DNA from: Acidobacteriota bacterium
GTDB lineage: Bacteria; Acidobacteriota; UBA6911; RPQK01
Direction of reading: 5' to 3'
NCBI GenBank assembly: GCA_003819755.1
Contig: RPQK01000479.1
Coordinates: 1-6,230 of the forward strand
Length of the DNA: 6,230 nt
Position numbers and translations under genes: made by a program. The notes beneath the pieces are model-generated. The model was given only the letters and a program-made list of their open reading frames with translations. It was not told the origin of the DNA and did not search any database. Positions 5,245 through 6,230 of this stretch are shown piece after piece (positions within the stretch are counted from its first letter, which is position 1; every line of letters starts with the position of its first letter).

Positions 5245-6230
5245 ATGGACCAGTTGCACGACTGCATAATTATCGGCGCAGGCCCGGCCGGCCTCGCCTG
5301 TGGAATCGAAGCGAGGAAGCGCGGCCTGGACTTCCTGATCGTTGAAAAAGGGATGGTTGTGGACTCGCTCTATAACTATCCCACCCACATGACCTTTTTC
5401 ACGACTTCAGAATTGCTCGAGATCGGCGGCGTGCCGATGGTAGTCGCTGCCGAGAAACCGAAGCGGCTCGATGGGCTGGTCTACTACCGGCGGGTGGCTG
5501 ACGAATTTCGATTGCCAATCAAGGACTATGAAGAGGTTTTGGGTATCAGCGGCAGCGAAGGCGATTTTCGCGTCGCGACGCGGGACTATTTCGCTGTCGA
5601 TCACTGCTATCGGGCCCGTCGGATCATCATCGCGACCGGCTATTACGCAAATCCTAATCGGTTGGGAGTGCCGGGCGAGGATCTGCCGAATGTCAGCCAT
5701 TACTACCGCGATGCCCATCCTTACTTCCGAAAGAGAGTCGTTGTGGTTGGCGGGAAGAACTCCGCGGCGCTGACTGCCCTCGAGCTGTTTCGAAATGGAG
5801 CGGCGAAGGTGAGCCTCGTCCACCGCGGTGACAGGATGAGCAGCGACGTCAAGTACTGGGTCCTCCCGGACATAAACAACCGGATCAAAGCCGGTGAGAT
5901 AACTGCCTACTTCCGCACCCGGCTGGTTGAAATCCGTCCGAGGGAGGTCGTTTTGTCGACACCCGAAGGGGCAAAGGTCATCGAGAACGATTTTGTTCTC
6001 CTGATGACCGGTTACCACCCGGATCTCGATTTCCTGACTCAGGCCGGAATTGAAGTCGGGGAAGAGAACCTGGCCCCCAGGCACGACCCCGAAACCCTGG
6101 AGAGTAACGTCAAGGGAATCTACCTGGCGGGCGCGGTGGTTTCCGGGAGAAACACCAACGAGATCTTCATCGAGAATGGGCGGTTTCACGGAGAGCAGAT
6201 TTTCAAACACTGGCCGTTGAAAACGGAGAC
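5245..6230 (+). CDS. ypdA: YpdA-family FAD/NADPH-dependent oxidoreductase, bacillithiol disulfide reductase-like (3' end cut)
   Basis: A thioredoxin-reductase-like flavoprotein; characterised YpdA (Bdr) reduces oxidised bacillithiol with NADPH. The frame is open from the ATG to the window edge, giving 328 codons with no stop, about the full family length, so only a few residues should be missing. The FAD-binding motif is IIIGAGPAGLACG (8-20), then VEKG (33-36), the family hallmark SLYNYPTHMTFF (41-52), IATGYY (129-134), the NADPH-binding motif VVVVGGKNSAAL (165-176), MTGYHPD (254-260) and the C-terminal FAD segment IYLAGAVVSGRNTNEIFIENGRFHG (292-316, overall pattern). There is no CxxC pair, which excludes classical thioredoxin reductase. 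The cysteine of S. aureus YpdA (Cys14, GGGPCG) is alanine here (A15), with a cysteine four residues later (C19). The ribosome-binding site is weak (GGTG, 4 nt upstream). Whether the host makes bacillithiol is not shown. Confidence 0.93.
   Translation, partial: MDQLHDCIIIGAGPAGLACGIEARKRGLDFLIVEKGMVVDSLYNYPTHMTFFTTSELLEIGGVPMVVAAEKPKRLDGLVYYRRVADEFRLPIKDYEEVLGISGSEGDFRVATRDYFAVDHCYRARRIIIATGYYANPNRLGVPGEDLPNVSHYYRDAHPYFRKRVVVVGGKNSAALTALELFRNGAAKVSLVHRGDRMSSDVKYWVLPDINNRIKAGEITAYFRTRLVEIRPREVVLSTPEGAKVIENDFVLLMTGYHPDLDFLTQAGIEVGEENLAPRHDPETLESNVKGIYLAGAVVSGRNTNEIFIENGRFHGEQIFKHWPLKTE

Noticed and set aside
5407..6210. A 267-codon open frame on the minus strand opposite ypdA
   Set aside because: The plus strand encodes an uninterrupted YpdA protein with all family motifs, and the antisense product resembles nothing.
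5245..6230. Thioredoxin reductase (TrxB) as the identity of the flavoprotein
   Set aside because: The CxxC redox pair in the NADPH domain is absent, and the YNYPTH, GGKNSA and IFIENGRFHG motifs are those of the YpdA family.

Overview
The window looks like an ordinary chromosomal stretch from a moderately GC-rich bacterium. It carries core-metabolism genes, no phage, transposase or CRISPR signal, and genes packed on both strands. The best lineage clue is a YpdA-type bacillithiol-disulfide-reductase-like protein. That family is known from Firmicutes, Deinococcus, Bacteroidota and Acidobacteriota. Together with a DUF2905 protein, a MidA-type methyltransferase and the base composition, an acidobacterium or a relative is a reasonable guess, but this is inference and no marker here fixes the phylum.

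Layout. Positions 1-1323, minus strand: the first 23 codons of a Gfo/Idh/MocA-type NAD(P)-dependent oxidoreductase (cut by the window edge), lying downstream of an AlaC/YfdZ-type class I aminotransferase. A 29-bp near-perfect inverted repeat lies between the two and includes the aminotransferase stop codon. Positions 1324-1427: a divergent intergenic region with a consensus -10 box facing the aminotransferase. Positions 1428-3482, plus strand: sucC and sucD, the beta and alpha subunits of succinyl-CoA synthetase, 15 nt apart. Positions 3486-3585: an inverted pair of 9-nt tandem-repeat arrays forming a long imperfect hairpin. Positions 3587-4802: a small two-helix DUF2905 membrane protein followed 4 nt later by a MidA/NDUFAF7-family SAM methyltransferase with a GTG start. 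Positions 4878-5042: a small single-helix membrane protein of unknown function with its own candidate promoter. Positions 5126-5202, minus strand: tRNA-Val(CAC) with encoded CCA and a strong sigma-70 promoter. Positions 5245-6230, plus strand: the YpdA-like flavoprotein, running off the window with nearly its full length present.

How the genes fit together. sucCD supplies the substrate-level phosphorylation step of the TCA cycle. The aminotransferase probably interconverts amino acids and 2-oxo acids such as alanine and pyruvate. The YpdA-like protein is probably an NADPH-dependent disulfide reductase for a low-molecular-weight thiol. DUF2905-MidA is a likely translationally coupled pair; mitochondrial MidA relatives assist complex I assembly, but the bacterial target is not known.

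I did not find a convincing previously undescribed system. The most interesting items are the two non-coding inverted-repeat structures, the tRNA promoter abutting the ypdA start codon, and the loss of the YpdA cysteine. All coordinates and pairings come from manual reading; no homology search was run.
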